This document shows, in pieces, positions 1-7,906 of a stretch of 27,561 bases of DNA. Position 1 is the stretch's first letter; every line of letters begins with the position of its first letter. Origin of the DNA: an uncultured Flavobacterium sp. (GTDB taxonomy: Bacteria; Bacteroidota; Bacteroidia; Flavobacteriales; Flavobacteriaceae); assembly GCF_946220915.1 (NCBI RefSeq), contig NZ_CAMIHH010000033.1:1-27561 (forward strand). Reading direction: 5' to 3'. The notes under the pieces are model-generated. The model was not told where the DNA came from, made no database searches, and saw only the letters and a list, made by a program, of their open reading frames with translations. A program made the translations under genes and the position numbers.

Positions 1-1
1 C

Positions 2-367
2 TTTAGTGGTGAAGTTTTTATTTTCAGGGGATTTGAGGACAAAGCATTTGATAGTGTAACTGTTGTGGAATATAAAGGTAATTTACCCATTGATACTTTT
101 AAAATGTATGTATGGCCTGCTAATCGTGATTACCGGGGGAATGATAAGGTCAGGAGCGGGACAGCCGACCGCCAAATGAATGTTGACTATGCTTATCATT
201 TTTTGGTACCAGGCCAGGCTCCGTATGTACTGTCAGATATGAAAATGGTTATGTGGTCGCAATACACCATGTTTTCCGAAGGTTACGGCTGTGTCATGGG
301 CGACTATACCATCGATGGCATGCGGTTTGAGCATAACGGCAATCCCGAGTTTGTAAAAAGACAATGA
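2..367 (+). CDS. C-terminal fragment of an unrecognised protein (partial, cut by left edge)
   Basis: The reading frame is open from base 2 to a TGA at 365-367, giving 121 residues without an upstream stop, so the start lies outside the window. A GTG at 65 is an internal codon rather than a convincing start, because the frame continues upstream of it. The fragment is rich in Tyr, Asp and Met (for example VYVWPANRDYRG-like and DMKMVMWSQY stretches), has no membrane segment and ends in VKRQ. I do not recognise a family. It is followed nine bases later by a strong hairpin and faces the S9 peptidase gene tail to tail. Real coding is supported by clean frame use and the terminator; function is unknown. 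Confidence 0.6.
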   Translation, partial: FSGEVFIFRGFEDKAFDSVTVVEYKGNLPIDTFKMYVWPANRDYRGNDKVRSGTADRQMNVDYAYHFLVPGQAPYVLSDMKMVMWSQYTMFSEGYGCVMGDYTIDGMRFEHNGNPEFVKRQ

Positions 368-375
368 CTCAAACA

Positions 376-410
376 AAACGGGAGCCTTTCGGCCCCCGTT
401 TCCTTATTTC
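376..410. terminator. Intrinsic terminator between convergent genes
   Basis: AACGGG-A-GCC, loop TTTC, GGC-C-CCCGTT forms a hairpin at 377-400 with one mismatch. It lies between the stop of the left-edge gene (367) and the stop of the S9 peptidase (404) and is A-rich on one side and T-rich on the other, so it may serve both strands. Confidence 0.75.
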
Positions 411-2578
411 TTTAAATACGTATCAAAATATTCCGCGATCTTCTGGTTCAGGTGGATCCTGTCCCTGCCGCGAACATTGTGCTCGTGGGTAGGGTAGAGG
501 AAGTAGTCAACCTGTTTACCGGCGGCAATGCATGCCTGTATGAATTCCATGCTGTGCTGTTGTACAACAACCGGGTCCTGTGCGCCATGTATCACAAGCA
601 GGCGGCCTTTCAGCTTACTTGCTTTGGCAGTTGTCATGGTGGCCGCATAGCCTTCAGGGTTTTCCTGAGGCGTGTCCATATAGCGTTCGCCATACATGAT
701 CTCATAGTATTTCCAGTCTACAACCGGGCCGCCGGCAACGCCAACTTTAAAAGTATCGGCATGATCCAGCATTAGTGAAGTCGCCATGAACCCGCCAAAG
801 CTCCAGCCATACACCCCAATCCTGTCTGCATCTACAAACGATTTGCCCTTCAGGAACTCCACGCCCTTCATCTGGTCGGCCATTTCGTTTACGCCCAGGT
901 TCCGGTGCACCACGTGCTCAAAATCACGGCCACGCGCATCACTGCCACGGTTATCAAGCGTAAATACCACATATCCCTGCTGCGCCATGTAATAGTCAAA
1001 CAATCCTGTACCGCCCAGCCAGTCGTTGGTTACCAGCTGCGCATGCGGGCCGCCGTATACATATACCATCACCGGGTATTTTTTTGATGCGTCAAAATTA
1101 GCAGGATAAATGAGCCTGCCGTTTAGCGGGGTTTTGCCATCGGCAGCAGTTACGGTTACCAGCTCCATTTTAGGCAGCACCGTTTTTCCTGCATATGGGT
1201 TTTCTGCTTTCAGGAGCGAAGTCGACTTGTTATTTTTCAGGTTAATGATGCTTACATCATTCGGTGTCGTAGTATTGCTGAAGCTATCGAAAACCCACAT
1301 CCCATCTCCGCTCACAATAGCCGTATGCGTACCCGATGTTGTTGTAACCTGCGTTGTCTTTCCTGATTTCAGGTCAACTTTATACAGCTGCCTGTCGAGG
1401 CCTTTATTGGCTGTGCCGATATAGAATACCGACTTCCCATCGGTTGTAAAGTCGAGTAGCTGCTGGATCACCACATCGGCATGGCCGAGTTTTTTCAGCA
1501 GCTTGCCATTGGTGTCATAAAGGTACAATTGCTCGTAGCCGTCTTTCTCACTTCGGTACAGGAACTGGTTATTGTTTCCCGGGACAAAAGTCAGGTCGTG
1601 CAGCGGCTCAACATAGGTCTTCGCTTTTTCTTCGAACAGTGTCTTTACAAAATCGCCTGTCACAGCATTGTATTGGTTCATCTTCAGGTGGTCCTGGCCA
1701 CGGTTTAGCAGGCCCACATAAACATATTTACTGTCGGGCGACCACGTTACACAGGTAAGGTATTGTTCGGCAGGTCCATCAGTTTTAAGCGGTATATAGC
1801 TGTTGTTTTTATAGTCGCTTATCCAAAGCCTTACTTCCTCGCTTTTTTCCCCCGCCATCGGGTATTTAATGTCTTTATTTTCGGCAATGCGCGTGCCCCA
1901 TTGCGTAAGCGGGTAGTTAGCTACCATTGTCTCGTCTTTGCGGTAGTACAACAGCTTTTTGCTGTCCGGGCTCCACCACATCCCTTTATTTATGCCAAAT
2001 TCCTGGCGGTGAACATAGTCGCTGCCATTCACGATGCCTTTATTCTCATCGCTGGTGAGGATATGTTCGACTTCCGCACCCGAAAGTACTATGTTATTGT
2101 CTTTCAGCCATGCTACAACGCTGCCATCTGGCGACAGCGCCTGGTTTTTGGCTTCAGGCGAAATGGAAATACCGCTTTTTATCACTTTTGAAACTACATC
2201 AAAAAGTACGATATAAAGTTTTTCCTTACCGGCAACCTCAAGCTGTAGGGTGTTGGCATCTTTCCATTGGTAATTGTACGGGAATATCTGCAAGGCAAAG
2301 GCATCGCTTCCAAATTTGTTTTTCATTGCCGATGCAACTTCTTCTTTAGTGACAAGCGGTGCTTCGGCCCAGTTACCGGTCTCTGTGCGCTGCATTAGCT
2401 TCTGGTAAGTTTCATCAAGATAAGTAATCGCCTTCATGTCTTTGCGCCACAACGGCGACACAAGGCTCTTAGGTGCAAATTCCTGGTAATTGCCATAAGT
2501 GGCCTGCTGTATGGTCAGGTTTTGCTGTGCGGTTGCAGCCATTCCCGCAAGCAGGAAGGCACATACTAATTTTCTCAT
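404..2578 (-). CDS. Secreted S9 family peptidase (dipeptidyl peptidase IV-like)
   Basis: A 724-residue serine peptidase that would remove N-terminal dipeptides from peptides outside the cytoplasm. The first 18 or so residues (MRKLVCAFLLAGMAATAQ) are a signal peptide. Residues ~30-480 contain repeated WSPDSK / SPDGS propeller-blade motifs typical of the DPPIV N-terminal beta-propeller; ~490-724 is the alpha/beta hydrolase. The nucleophile is Ser593 in GWSFGG, followed by Asp668 (HGAQDP) and His700 (YPTHEHNV), the order and spacing of the S9 triad. The propeller motif that holds the double Glu in DPPIV reads VHRQEFGI, so the first Glu is Gln; this may alter specificity away from strict dipeptide release. 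Length fits bacterial DPPIV. Single gene, with a hairpin at each end. The neighbouring genes give no hint of its substrate. Confidence 0.9.
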   Translation of the reverse strand: MRKLVCAFLLAGMAATAQQNLTIQQATYGNYQEFAPKSLVSPLWRKDMKAITYLDETYQKLMQRTETGNWAEAPLVTKEEVASAMKNKFGSDAFALQIFPYNYQWKDANTLQLEVAGKEKLYIVLFDVVSKVIKSGISISPEAKNQALSPDGSVVAWLKDNNIVLSGAEVEHILTSDENKGIVNGSDYVHRQEFGINKGMWWSPDSKKLLYYRKDETMVANYPLTQWGTRIAENKDIKYPMAGEKSEEVRLWISDYKNNSYIPLKTDGPAEQYLTCVTWSPDSKYVYVGLLNRGQDHLKMNQYNAVTGDFVKTLFEEKAKTYVEPLHDLTFVPGNNNQFLYRSEKDGYEQLYLYDTNGKLLKKLGHADVVIQQLLDFTTDGKSVFYIGTANKGLDRQLYKVDLKSGKTTQVTTTSGTHTAIVSGDGMWVFDSFSNTTTPNDVSIINLKNNKSTSLLKAENPYAGKTVLPKMELVTVTAADGKTPLNGRLIYPANFDASKKYPVMVYVYGGPHAQLVTNDWLGGTGLFDYYMAQQGYVVFTLDNRGSDARGRDFEHVVHRNLGVNEMADQMKGVEFLKGKSFVDADRIGVYGWSFGGFMATSLMLDHADTFKVGVAGGPVVDWKYYEIMYGERYMDTPQENPEGYAATMTTAKASKLKGRLLVIHGAQDPVVVQQHSMEFIQACIAAGKQVDYFLYPTHEHNVRGRDRIHLNQKIAEYFDTYLKK

Positions 2579-2664
2579 AGGGTATGTTTGTTGTTTGTCG
2601 GGCGAATTTAAGCAATGCCAAACGTTTAATAAAGCTATTTGTAGCAGAAAGGGAAAATTGGTTA

Positions 2665-2692
2665 CAAAAAATCCGCCACGATGTGGGCGGAT
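2665..2692 (-). terminator. Intrinsic terminator of the PLP enzyme gene
   Basis: Read on the minus strand: ATCCGCC, a short loop, GGCGGAT, then TTTTTT. The stem is 2671-2677 / 2686-2692 and the T run is 2665-2670, just downstream of the stop at 2721. Confidence 0.8.
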
Positions 2693-2720
2693 CTTCCAAA
2701 TATATTAGTGACCGGTTTGT

Positions 2721-3941
2721 TTAAATTTTTTCGGCCTTCGCCAAAACGCCCACAGTTTCCATGCATTCCTTCATCATTTGATAAGTACGCTCAATGTCAT
2801 TATCAAGCCCGATAGAGAAACGGATGAGCCCGTCTGTAAGCCCCATTTCCTTTTGCTCTTCCATAGGGATTTCGCTCGATGTAGAGCTTCCCGGCGCACT
2901 GAAAAGCGTTTTGTAAAAACCAAGGCTCACGGCAAGGTAACCCAGGTTGCGGTGCTGCATCAGCTCCATCAGTTCGTTGGCTTTGTCAAGCGATCCCGCA
3001 TCAATAGTCAGCATTCCTCCAAAGCCATATTCAGGGTTTATCATGCTTTTATACAATTCATGGCTCGGGTGGCTGGCAAGTCCGGGGTAAACCGTTTTCA
3101 GGCCGTCCTTTTCGAAGCGCTCTGCCAGGTATTGTGCGTTGTGGCTGTGCTGCTTTATGCGGATGTGCAGGGTGCGAAGGTTTTTAAGTACACTGGCGGC
3201 ACGCAGGCTGTCCATGGTTGGCCCAAGGAGCATAGCAGCACCGTCGTTCACATTGCGGAGCGCATCAATGAATTCCTGGGTACCGCACGTTACGCCGCCC
3301 ACCGTGTCGCTACTGCCATTAATGAATTTCGTAAGGCTGTGTATCACTACATCGGCACCCAATTTTGCAGGCGCTACCGAAAGCGGGGAGAAGGTATTGT
3401 CTACCACCAGCTTCAGGTTGTGCTTTTTAGCTATTTTTGCCAGTGATTCAATGTCTGCCACCTCCAAAAGCGGGTTGCTAACCGTTTCACAGAAGATAAC
3501 TTTCGTATTTGGCGTTATCGCAGCTTCTACTATATCTAATTTAGTGATATCTACAAATGATGCCGTGATGCCCAGCTTTGGTGTAAAGTTTTTAAGGAAA
3601 GCATAAGTCCCTCCATAAATGGTACGGCTTGAAATAACATGGTCGCCCGAACCGCAAAGCTGCAATAGCGCAGTAGTGATCGCCCCCATGCCCGATGCCG
3701 CAACATTGGCGGTCTCTGTACCCTCCATCGCGGCAAGCGCCTGGCCTAAGTACAGGTTGCTTGGCGAAGCATGGCGGGAGTAAAGGTAGCAGCCCTCGGC
3801 ATTGCCTTCAAAGGCATCGAACATTGTTTTTGCTGTTAGGAAAGTATAAGTAGACGAATCGGATATGGATGGGTTGACACCCCCGAATTCGCCAAAATAT
3901 TGCAGGTCCTGGATATTATCTGCGGGATTGAATGTTTTCAT
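2721..3941 (-). CDS. Cys/Met metabolism PLP-dependent enzyme (trans-sulfuration family)
   Basis: A 406-residue cytosolic fold-type I PLP enzyme of the cystathionine gamma-synthase / gamma-lyase / methionine gamma-lyase family, acting on sulfur amino acids. Visible family landmarks: YSR at 54-56 (phosphate contact from the partner subunit), ASGMGAI at ~82-88, YGGT with stacking Tyr109, Asp181 in VVDNTF (pyridine N), Schiff-base Lys205 in HSLTKF, and Arg374 in LIRFSIG (carboxylate binding). The ATG at 3941 is chosen because homologues begin near this point; an in-frame upstream ATG at 4001 would add 20 residues and run into the regulatory repeats. The position of the methionine gamma-lyase Cys is Gly here (YGGT, not YGCT), so gamma-lyase or acetylhomoserine-type activity cannot be separated by eye. 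Divergent from an Lrp/AsnC regulator, which suggests amino-acid-responsive control. Confidence 0.88.
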   Translation of the reverse strand: MKTFNPADNIQDLQYFGEFGGVNPSISDSSTYTFLTAKTMFDAFEGNAEGCYLYSRHASPSNLYLGQALAAMEGTETANVAASGMGAITTALLQLCGSGDHVISSRTIYGGTYAFLKNFTPKLGITASFVDITKLDIVEAAITPNTKVIFCETVSNPLLEVADIESLAKIAKKHNLKLVVDNTFSPLSVAPAKLGADVVIHSLTKFINGSSDTVGGVTCGTQEFIDALRNVNDGAAMLLGPTMDSLRAASVLKNLRTLHIRIKQHSHNAQYLAERFEKDGLKTVYPGLASHPSHELYKSMINPEYGFGGMLTIDAGSLDKANELMELMQHRNLGYLAVSLGFYKTLFSAPGSSTSSEIPMEEQKEMGLTDGLIRFSIGLDNDIERTYQMMKECMETVGVLAKAEKI

Positions 3942-3980
3942 AAAGCAAGTGTATTGTTTGTTTGTTTCGCCAAAGAGAGC

Positions 3981-4063
3981 CATTTGTAGATTTAAAATCA
4001 ACCCTTATCCTCATATTTAGATTTTTTTTCTATAGATTTGGTCATTTGCAGATTTTTTTTCTA
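3981..4063. promoter_or_regulatory. Phased AGATTT repeats, probable Lrp-family operator
   Basis: Three related 13-mers, CATTTGTAGATTT (3981), CATATTTAGATTT (4012) and CATTTGCAGATTT (4043), start exactly 31 bases apart. A further AGATTT core lies at 4034, so cores sit at 3988, 4019, 4034 and 4050 (spacings 31, 15, 16). The last two main copies extend to a perfect 14-base direct repeat (AGATTTTTTTTCTA, 4019-4032 and 4050-4063). They fill the divergent gap between the PLP enzyme and the Lrp/AsnC gene. Regularly spaced sites on one DNA face suit an octameric Lrp-type protein; binding itself is inferred. Confidence 0.55.
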
Positions 4064-4107
4064 ATTAATAAACAGATACTACACTTTCACCGAAAATTTT
4101 TCAGGCC

Positions 4108-4563
4108 ATGTTAGACACAACCGACAAACAACTGCTCGCATTTTTACAGGAAGACAGCACGCAGACCACCAAACAGCTGTCTGTAAAGCTCAGCCTTTCC
4201 GTTACTGCTGTATACGAACGCATGAAAAGGCTGGAACGCGAAGGTATCATCAATAAATATGTGGCTGTTGTAGACCGCAATAAAGTAAACCGTGGGTTTG
4301 TTGTATTTTGCCATGTAAAACTGCTGCAACATACCCGCGAGTTCCTTACCAAATTCGAGCGCCGGGTAGTCGGCCTCGACGAAGTGCTCGAATGTTACCA
4401 CGTGAGCGGCGATTATGATTATATCCTTAAGATCTATGTTGCCAATATGGAAGAATATCGCGCATTCATGGTTAATAAGCTTACCACCCTGCAGCACATA
4501 GGCAGCACGCACAGCACCTTTATGATAGGGGAGGTAAAAAATACGAATGTGATAACGATTTGA
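4108..4563 (+). CDS. Lrp/AsnC family transcriptional regulator
   Basis: A 151-residue DNA-binding regulator of the feast/famine family. Residues ~4-60 form the N-terminal winged helix-turn-helix (LDTTDKQLLAFLQEDSTQT start; recognition region LSLSVTAVYERMKRLEREG), and ~65-145 is the RAM/ligand-binding domain with the characteristic GDYDYILKIYV strand at 101-111. Length is typical of the family. ATG at 4108 gives the expected N terminus. It is transcribed away from the PLP lyase gene, an arrangement also known for MdeR/mdeA and similar local regulator-enzyme pairs, so autoregulation plus control of that enzyme is the simplest reading. The ligand is likely an amino acid such as methionine or cysteine, by inference only. 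Confidence 0.9.
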   Translation: MLDTTDKQLLAFLQEDSTQTTKQLSVKLSLSVTAVYERMKRLEREGIINKYVAVVDRNKVNRGFVVFCHVKLLQHTREFLTKFERRVVGLDEVLECYHVSGDYDYILKIYVANMEEYRAFMVNKLTTLQHIGSTHSTFMIGEVKNTNVITI

Positions 4564-4567
4564 TTTA

Positions 4568-4645
4568 GCCACAAATTACACGAATTGCACAAATTTTCCT
4601 TTAGGGGGTTTACAGCCATTTGTGAAAATTAGTGGAATTCGTGGC
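4568..4645. repeat. Interspersed palindromic repeat, CACnAATTn type
   Basis: The left arm 4568-4594 and the reverse complement of the right arm 4618-4645 align as GCCAC(A/G)AATT(A/C)CAC(G/T)AATT..CACAAAT, about 27 bases each, around a 23-base loop. The left arm is itself three 9-base units CACnAATTn (4570-4596). It has no coding capacity and sits between the Lrp gene and the carboxylesterase. Elements of this look are, as I recall, scattered through Flavobacterium intergenic regions; I see only one copy in this window. It could fold as a large RNA hairpin and act as a terminator for the Lrp gene. Confidence 0.7.
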
Positions 4646-4667
4646 AAAAAATTACTCTCCTAATCGT

Positions 4668-4675
4668 TACATTTG
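4668..4675 (+). promoter_or_regulatory. Possible -7 promoter element of the carboxylesterase
   Basis: TACATTTG is an exact match to the Bacteroidota -7 consensus TAnnTTTG, 21 bases before the ATG at 4697 and just after the palindromic repeat. No matching -33 TTG is seen at the usual 19-21 base spacing, so support is partial. Confidence 0.4.
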
Positions 4676-4696
4676 AGATACCAAATAAACATCACC

Positions 4697-6328
4697 ATGA
4701 AAAATAGTATAATGGCAATCCTGCTGTCGGTTACCTCAATGACATTTGCCCAAAAAGGGCCAACGGCAAAAACACAGCAGGGAGTGGTGCAAGGTATTAA
4801 GCTTCCATCCGGAGTTGATACCTACAGGGGTATTCCCTTTGCACAGCCTCCTGTTGGCAACTTACGCTGGAAAGCCCCGCAGCCGCCCAAAAACTGGAAC
4901 GGTACACGCATGGCAGATAAATTCGGGAATAAACCTATGCAGCAGCCTGTGTATGGCGACATGAATTTTCGTTCGGCCGAAATGAGCGAGGACTGCCTGT
5001 ATCTTAATGTCTGGACACCTGCAAAAGATGCCAATGCAAAACTGCCTGTGTTGGTTTACTTTTACGGCGGCGGTTTCATTGCCGGTGATGGTTCGGAATA
5101 CCGTTATGATGGCGAAAGCCTGGCGCAGAAAGGCATTGTGACGGTAACGCTCAACTACAGGCTGGGGATATTTGGGTTTTTCTCGCACCCTGAGCTTACC
5201 AAAGAATCACCCAGCAACGCTTCGGGCAATTACGGCCTTCTCGACCAGAACGCTGCATTGGTCTGGGTTAAAAAAAATATAGCGGCCTTTGGCGGCGACC
5301 CCGATAAGATAACCATTGCTGGAGAATCTGCAGGGTCAATATCGGTGTCGGCGCAAATGGCATCGCCTTTATCAAAAAACCTGATTGCCGGGGCGATAGG
5401 GCAGAGCGGGGCAATGATCAACCCTACATTGGCTGCCGTTCCTTTGGCCGATAACGAAAAACATGGCTCCGACTTTGCTTCAAAAATAAAAAAAGGCTCC
5501 CTTGCCGAATTGCGCGCCATGCCATCAGCAGATTTATTGGAAGAAGCGTCAAAAGGCGGGGCTTTCACTACCCGTGCAACAATAGATGGGTATTTTCTGC
5601 AAAAGTCACCCGCAGCGGTATTTGAAGCAGGAGAGCAGGCCAAAGTGCCGCTGTTGGCAGGATGGACCTCGGCGGAAACTCCGTACATGGCATTCCTACA
5701 GGGGCAATATCCCAATCCTGAAAATTATGCAGCCCGCGTGAAAGCGGTTTATGGCGAAAAGGCAGCAGAAGTGCTGAAACTATATCCGGGTACTACGGAG
5801 AAGGAAGTGATAGAATCGGCTACGGCATTGAGCAGTGACAGCTTCATTATATACAGCACCTGGAAGTGGCTGGAGCTGCACAGGAAAACGTCAAAGCAAC
5901 CTGTATACGCTTATATATTTTCGAAACAGCGCCCCGCAATGAAAGCCGAAATGGGCAATGCGAAGGAAGGACTCGCAGGAGGCATCATTAAAGGCGATGG
6001 CAAAAAGCAAGAGGAAAACAAAATGCCGGAACCGATGGCAGGCGCGAACCATGCTTCGGATATTGAATACCTGCTGGGCAACCTGGCGACCAATACGGTT
6101 TATGAATGGACGAAAGAGGATTACAAAGCTTCTGAAATTGGCGAGGAGTACTTTGCCAACTTCATAAAGACCGGTAATCCGAATGGAAAGAAACTTCCGA
6201 AGTGGCCGGTGAGCAAATCCGATGGCGACATGACGGTCATGGATATCAATGTACAGGCGAACACTTATAAAGAACCGCACAGGGCAAGGTATTTGTTTTT
6301 GGATGGGTATTTTAATAGTAAGAAATAA
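4697..6328 (+). CDS. Secreted type-B carboxylesterase
   Basis: A 543-residue alpha/beta hydrolase of the carboxylesterase type B (COesterase) family, cleaving carboxylic esters outside the cytoplasm. ATG 4697 starts a signal peptide (MKNSIMAILLSVTSMTFAQ); a longer frame from TTG 4673 would put extra residues before it and overlaps the promoter motif, so it is rejected. Landmarks: early YRGIPFAQPPVG; EDCLYLNVW at 98-106; oxyanion GGGF at ~124-127; nucleophile Ser211 in GESAGS; acid Glu327 in TSAET; His452 in ANHASDIEY. Order and spacing match the Ser-Glu-His triad of this family. A lysine/glutamate-rich insert (GDGKKQEENKMPEP) lies shortly before the His. Natural substrate unknown; single-gene transcription likely. 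Confidence 0.92.
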   Translation: MKNSIMAILLSVTSMTFAQKGPTAKTQQGVVQGIKLPSGVDTYRGIPFAQPPVGNLRWKAPQPPKNWNGTRMADKFGNKPMQQPVYGDMNFRSAEMSEDCLYLNVWTPAKDANAKLPVLVYFYGGGFIAGDGSEYRYDGESLAQKGIVTVTLNYRLGIFGFFSHPELTKESPSNASGNYGLLDQNAALVWVKKNIAAFGGDPDKITIAGESAGSISVSAQMASPLSKNLIAGAIGQSGAMINPTLAAVPLADNEKHGSDFASKIKKGSLAELRAMPSADLLEEASKGGAFTTRATIDGYFLQKSPAAVFEAGEQAKVPLLAGWTSAETPYMAFLQGQYPNPENYAARVKAVYGEKAAEVLKLYPGTTEKEVIESATALSSDSFIIYSTWKWLELHRKTSKQPVYAYIFSKQRPAMKAEMGNAKEGLAGGIIKGDGKKQEENKMPEPMAGANHASDIEYLLGNLATNTVYEWTKEDYKASEIGEEYFANFIKTGNPNGKKLPKWPVSKSDGDMTVMDINVQANTYKEPHRARYLFLDGYFNSKK

Positions 6329-6380
6329 ACTTCGAAGAGACTATTTAACCACTTTGATGAAATGGAATCCTCTTTTTTCA

Positions 6381-6410
6381 TTGGCATATAAATGATATTG
6401 CCTAAATTTG
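6381..6410 (+). promoter_or_regulatory. Promoter of lpdA
   Basis: TTG at 6381-6383, 19 bases, then TAAATTTG at 6403-6410: an excellent fit to the Bacteroidota consensus TTTG-N19-21-TAnnTTTG. The start codon follows at 6447, leaving a short leader. Confidence 0.7.
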
Positions 6411-6446
6411 CGGGACTAAATTTTCAACCAAAATAAAACACATACC

Positions 6447-7853
6447 ATGAGTTCATTTGATGTAGTTGTTATCGGTTCTGGTCCCGGTGGTTACGTGGCG
6501 GCTATTCGTTGCTCGCAGCTGGGTTTCAACACTGCTATTGTAGAAAAATACCCAACCCTGGGCGGTACCTGCCTCAATGTGGGCTGTATACCTTCGAAAG
6601 CGCTGCTGGATTCATCGCACCACTACCACGATGCCACTTCGCATTTTAAGGAGCACGGCATTGACATTGCAGGCGAGATCAAGGTTAACTTCGAGCAGAT
6701 GATCGCGCGCAAACAGGGCGTTGTAGACCAGAACGTGAGCGGTATCAAATACCTCATGGACAAGAATAAAATTACTGTGCTTGAAGGCATTGGCTCATTT
6801 GAGGATGCCACGCACATCAAGGTTACGAAGGCCGACGGCTCTTCCGAAACTGTAGAAGCGAAACACACTATTATCGCTACAGGCTCTAAGCCTTCATCGC
6901 TGCCGTTCATCAAAATTGACAAAGAAAAGATCATCACATCTACTGAGGCGCTTAAGCTGAAAGAAGTTCCGAAGCACCTTATCGTCATTGGCGGCGGTGT
7001 GATTGGGCTGGAACTGGGCCAGGTATACCTGCGCCTTGGCGCTCAGGTATCGGTGGTGGAGTATCTTGACCGCATAATCCCGGGCATGGATGCCGCGCTG
7101 TCTAAAGAGCTGACCAAAGTGCTTAAAAAGCAGGGCATGAAATTCTACACTTCTCACAAAGTAAAGTCGGTGGAGCGCGAAGGCGAAGGCGTGCAGGTAC
7201 AGGCTGAAAATGCCAAAGGCGAAACCATTACGCTTGACGGCGATTATGCATTGGTATCAGTAGGCCGCCGTCCGTTTACCGACGGGCTGAATGCCGAAGC
7301 TGCCGGTGTGAAAATTACCGAAAGGGGACAGGTAGAAGTGAATGACCATTTGCAGACAGCTGCATCGAACATCTATGCCATAGGCGATGTGGTCAAGGGT
7401 GCGATGCTTGCGCATAAAGCAGAGGAAGAAGGTGTATTTGTAGCCGAAACCCTTGCAGGCCAAAAACCGCATATCGATTACAACCTTATTCCCGGCGTAG
7501 TATACACATGGCCGGAAGTGGCTGCTGTAGGAAAGACCGAAGAGCAGCTGAAAGAAGCAGGCATTGAATATAAGTCGGGCAGTTTCCCGTTCAAGGCATT
7601 AGGACGCAGCCGTGCGAGCATGGATACTGATGGTTTCGTAAAAATATTAGCCGATGCGAAGACTGACGAAGTATTGGGCATTCACATGATTGGCGCGCGC
7701 ACAGCCGACCTCATTGCCGAAGCTGTTACTGCAATGGAGTTTAAGGCATCTGCCGAAGATATCTCAAGGATGAGCCACGCACACCCAACCTATGCGGAAG
7801 CTATCAAGGAAGCTGCGCTTGCTGCTACAGATAACAGGGCAATACATATATAA
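6447..7853 (+). CDS. lpdA: Dihydrolipoyl dehydrogenase (E3)
   Basis: A 468-residue flavoprotein that reoxidises dihydrolipoamide with NAD+ as the E3 component of pyruvate, 2-oxoglutarate or branched-chain 2-oxoacid dehydrogenases and, in some bacteria, the glycine cleavage system. FAD-binding GSGPGGYVAA at 10-19; redox disulfide Cys42/Cys47 in GGTCLNVGCIPSK; NAD-binding VIGGGVIGLELG near 177-190; second FAD motif AIGDVVKGAMLAHKA near 308-322; catalytic pair His446/Glu451 in HPTYAE. All active-site residues are present and length is standard. It stands alone between its own promoter and a strong terminator, with no E1 or E2 gene nearby, as expected for an E3 shared by several complexes. Confidence 0.97.
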   Translation: MSSFDVVVIGSGPGGYVAAIRCSQLGFNTAIVEKYPTLGGTCLNVGCIPSKALLDSSHHYHDATSHFKEHGIDIAGEIKVNFEQMIARKQGVVDQNVSGIKYLMDKNKITVLEGIGSFEDATHIKVTKADGSSETVEAKHTIIATGSKPSSLPFIKIDKEKIITSTEALKLKEVPKHLIVIGGGVIGLELGQVYLRLGAQVSVVEYLDRIIPGMDAALSKELTKVLKKQGMKFYTSHKVKSVEREGEGVQVQAENAKGETITLDGDYALVSVGRRPFTDGLNAEAAGVKITERGQVEVNDHLQTAASNIYAIGDVVKGAMLAHKAEEEGVFVAETLAGQKPHIDYNLIPGVVYTWPEVAAVGKTEEQLKEAGIEYKSGSFPFKALGRSRASMDTDGFVKILADAKTDEVLGIHMIGARTADLIAEAVTAMEFKASAEDISRMSHAHPTYAEAIKEAALAATDNRAIHI

Positions 7854-7874
7854 TCATTACTTTACATAGACATT

Positions 7875-7906
7875 AAACCCATCTGCAAAGATGGGTTTTG
7901 TGTTTT
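7875..7906 (+). terminator. Intrinsic terminator of lpdA
   Basis: Perfect 10-base stem AAACCCATCT (7875-7884), GCAA loop, AGATGGGTTT (7889-7898), followed by a T-rich tail. It lies 22 bases after the lpdA stop. Confidence 0.9.

Noticed and set aside
2778..3446. Open frame of 222 codons on the + strand
   Set aside because: Antisense to the PLP enzyme, whose motifs are unambiguous.
3951..3966. TTTG-repeat microsatellite upstream of the PLP enzyme
   Set aside because: Only about three TTTG units; too short to argue for phase variation.
3942..4001. Twenty-residue N-terminal extension of the PLP enzyme (ATG at 4001)
   Set aside because: The extension reads like non-family sequence and overlaps the regulatory repeats; ATG 3941 gives the normal start.
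3981..4063. CRISPR array
   Set aside because: The repeat units are only 13 bases with AT-rich 18-base spacers and no cas genes; an operator array is a better explanation.
4673..4696. TTG start for the carboxylesterase
   Set aside because: It lies inside the promoter motif and would put eight residues before a standard signal peptide.
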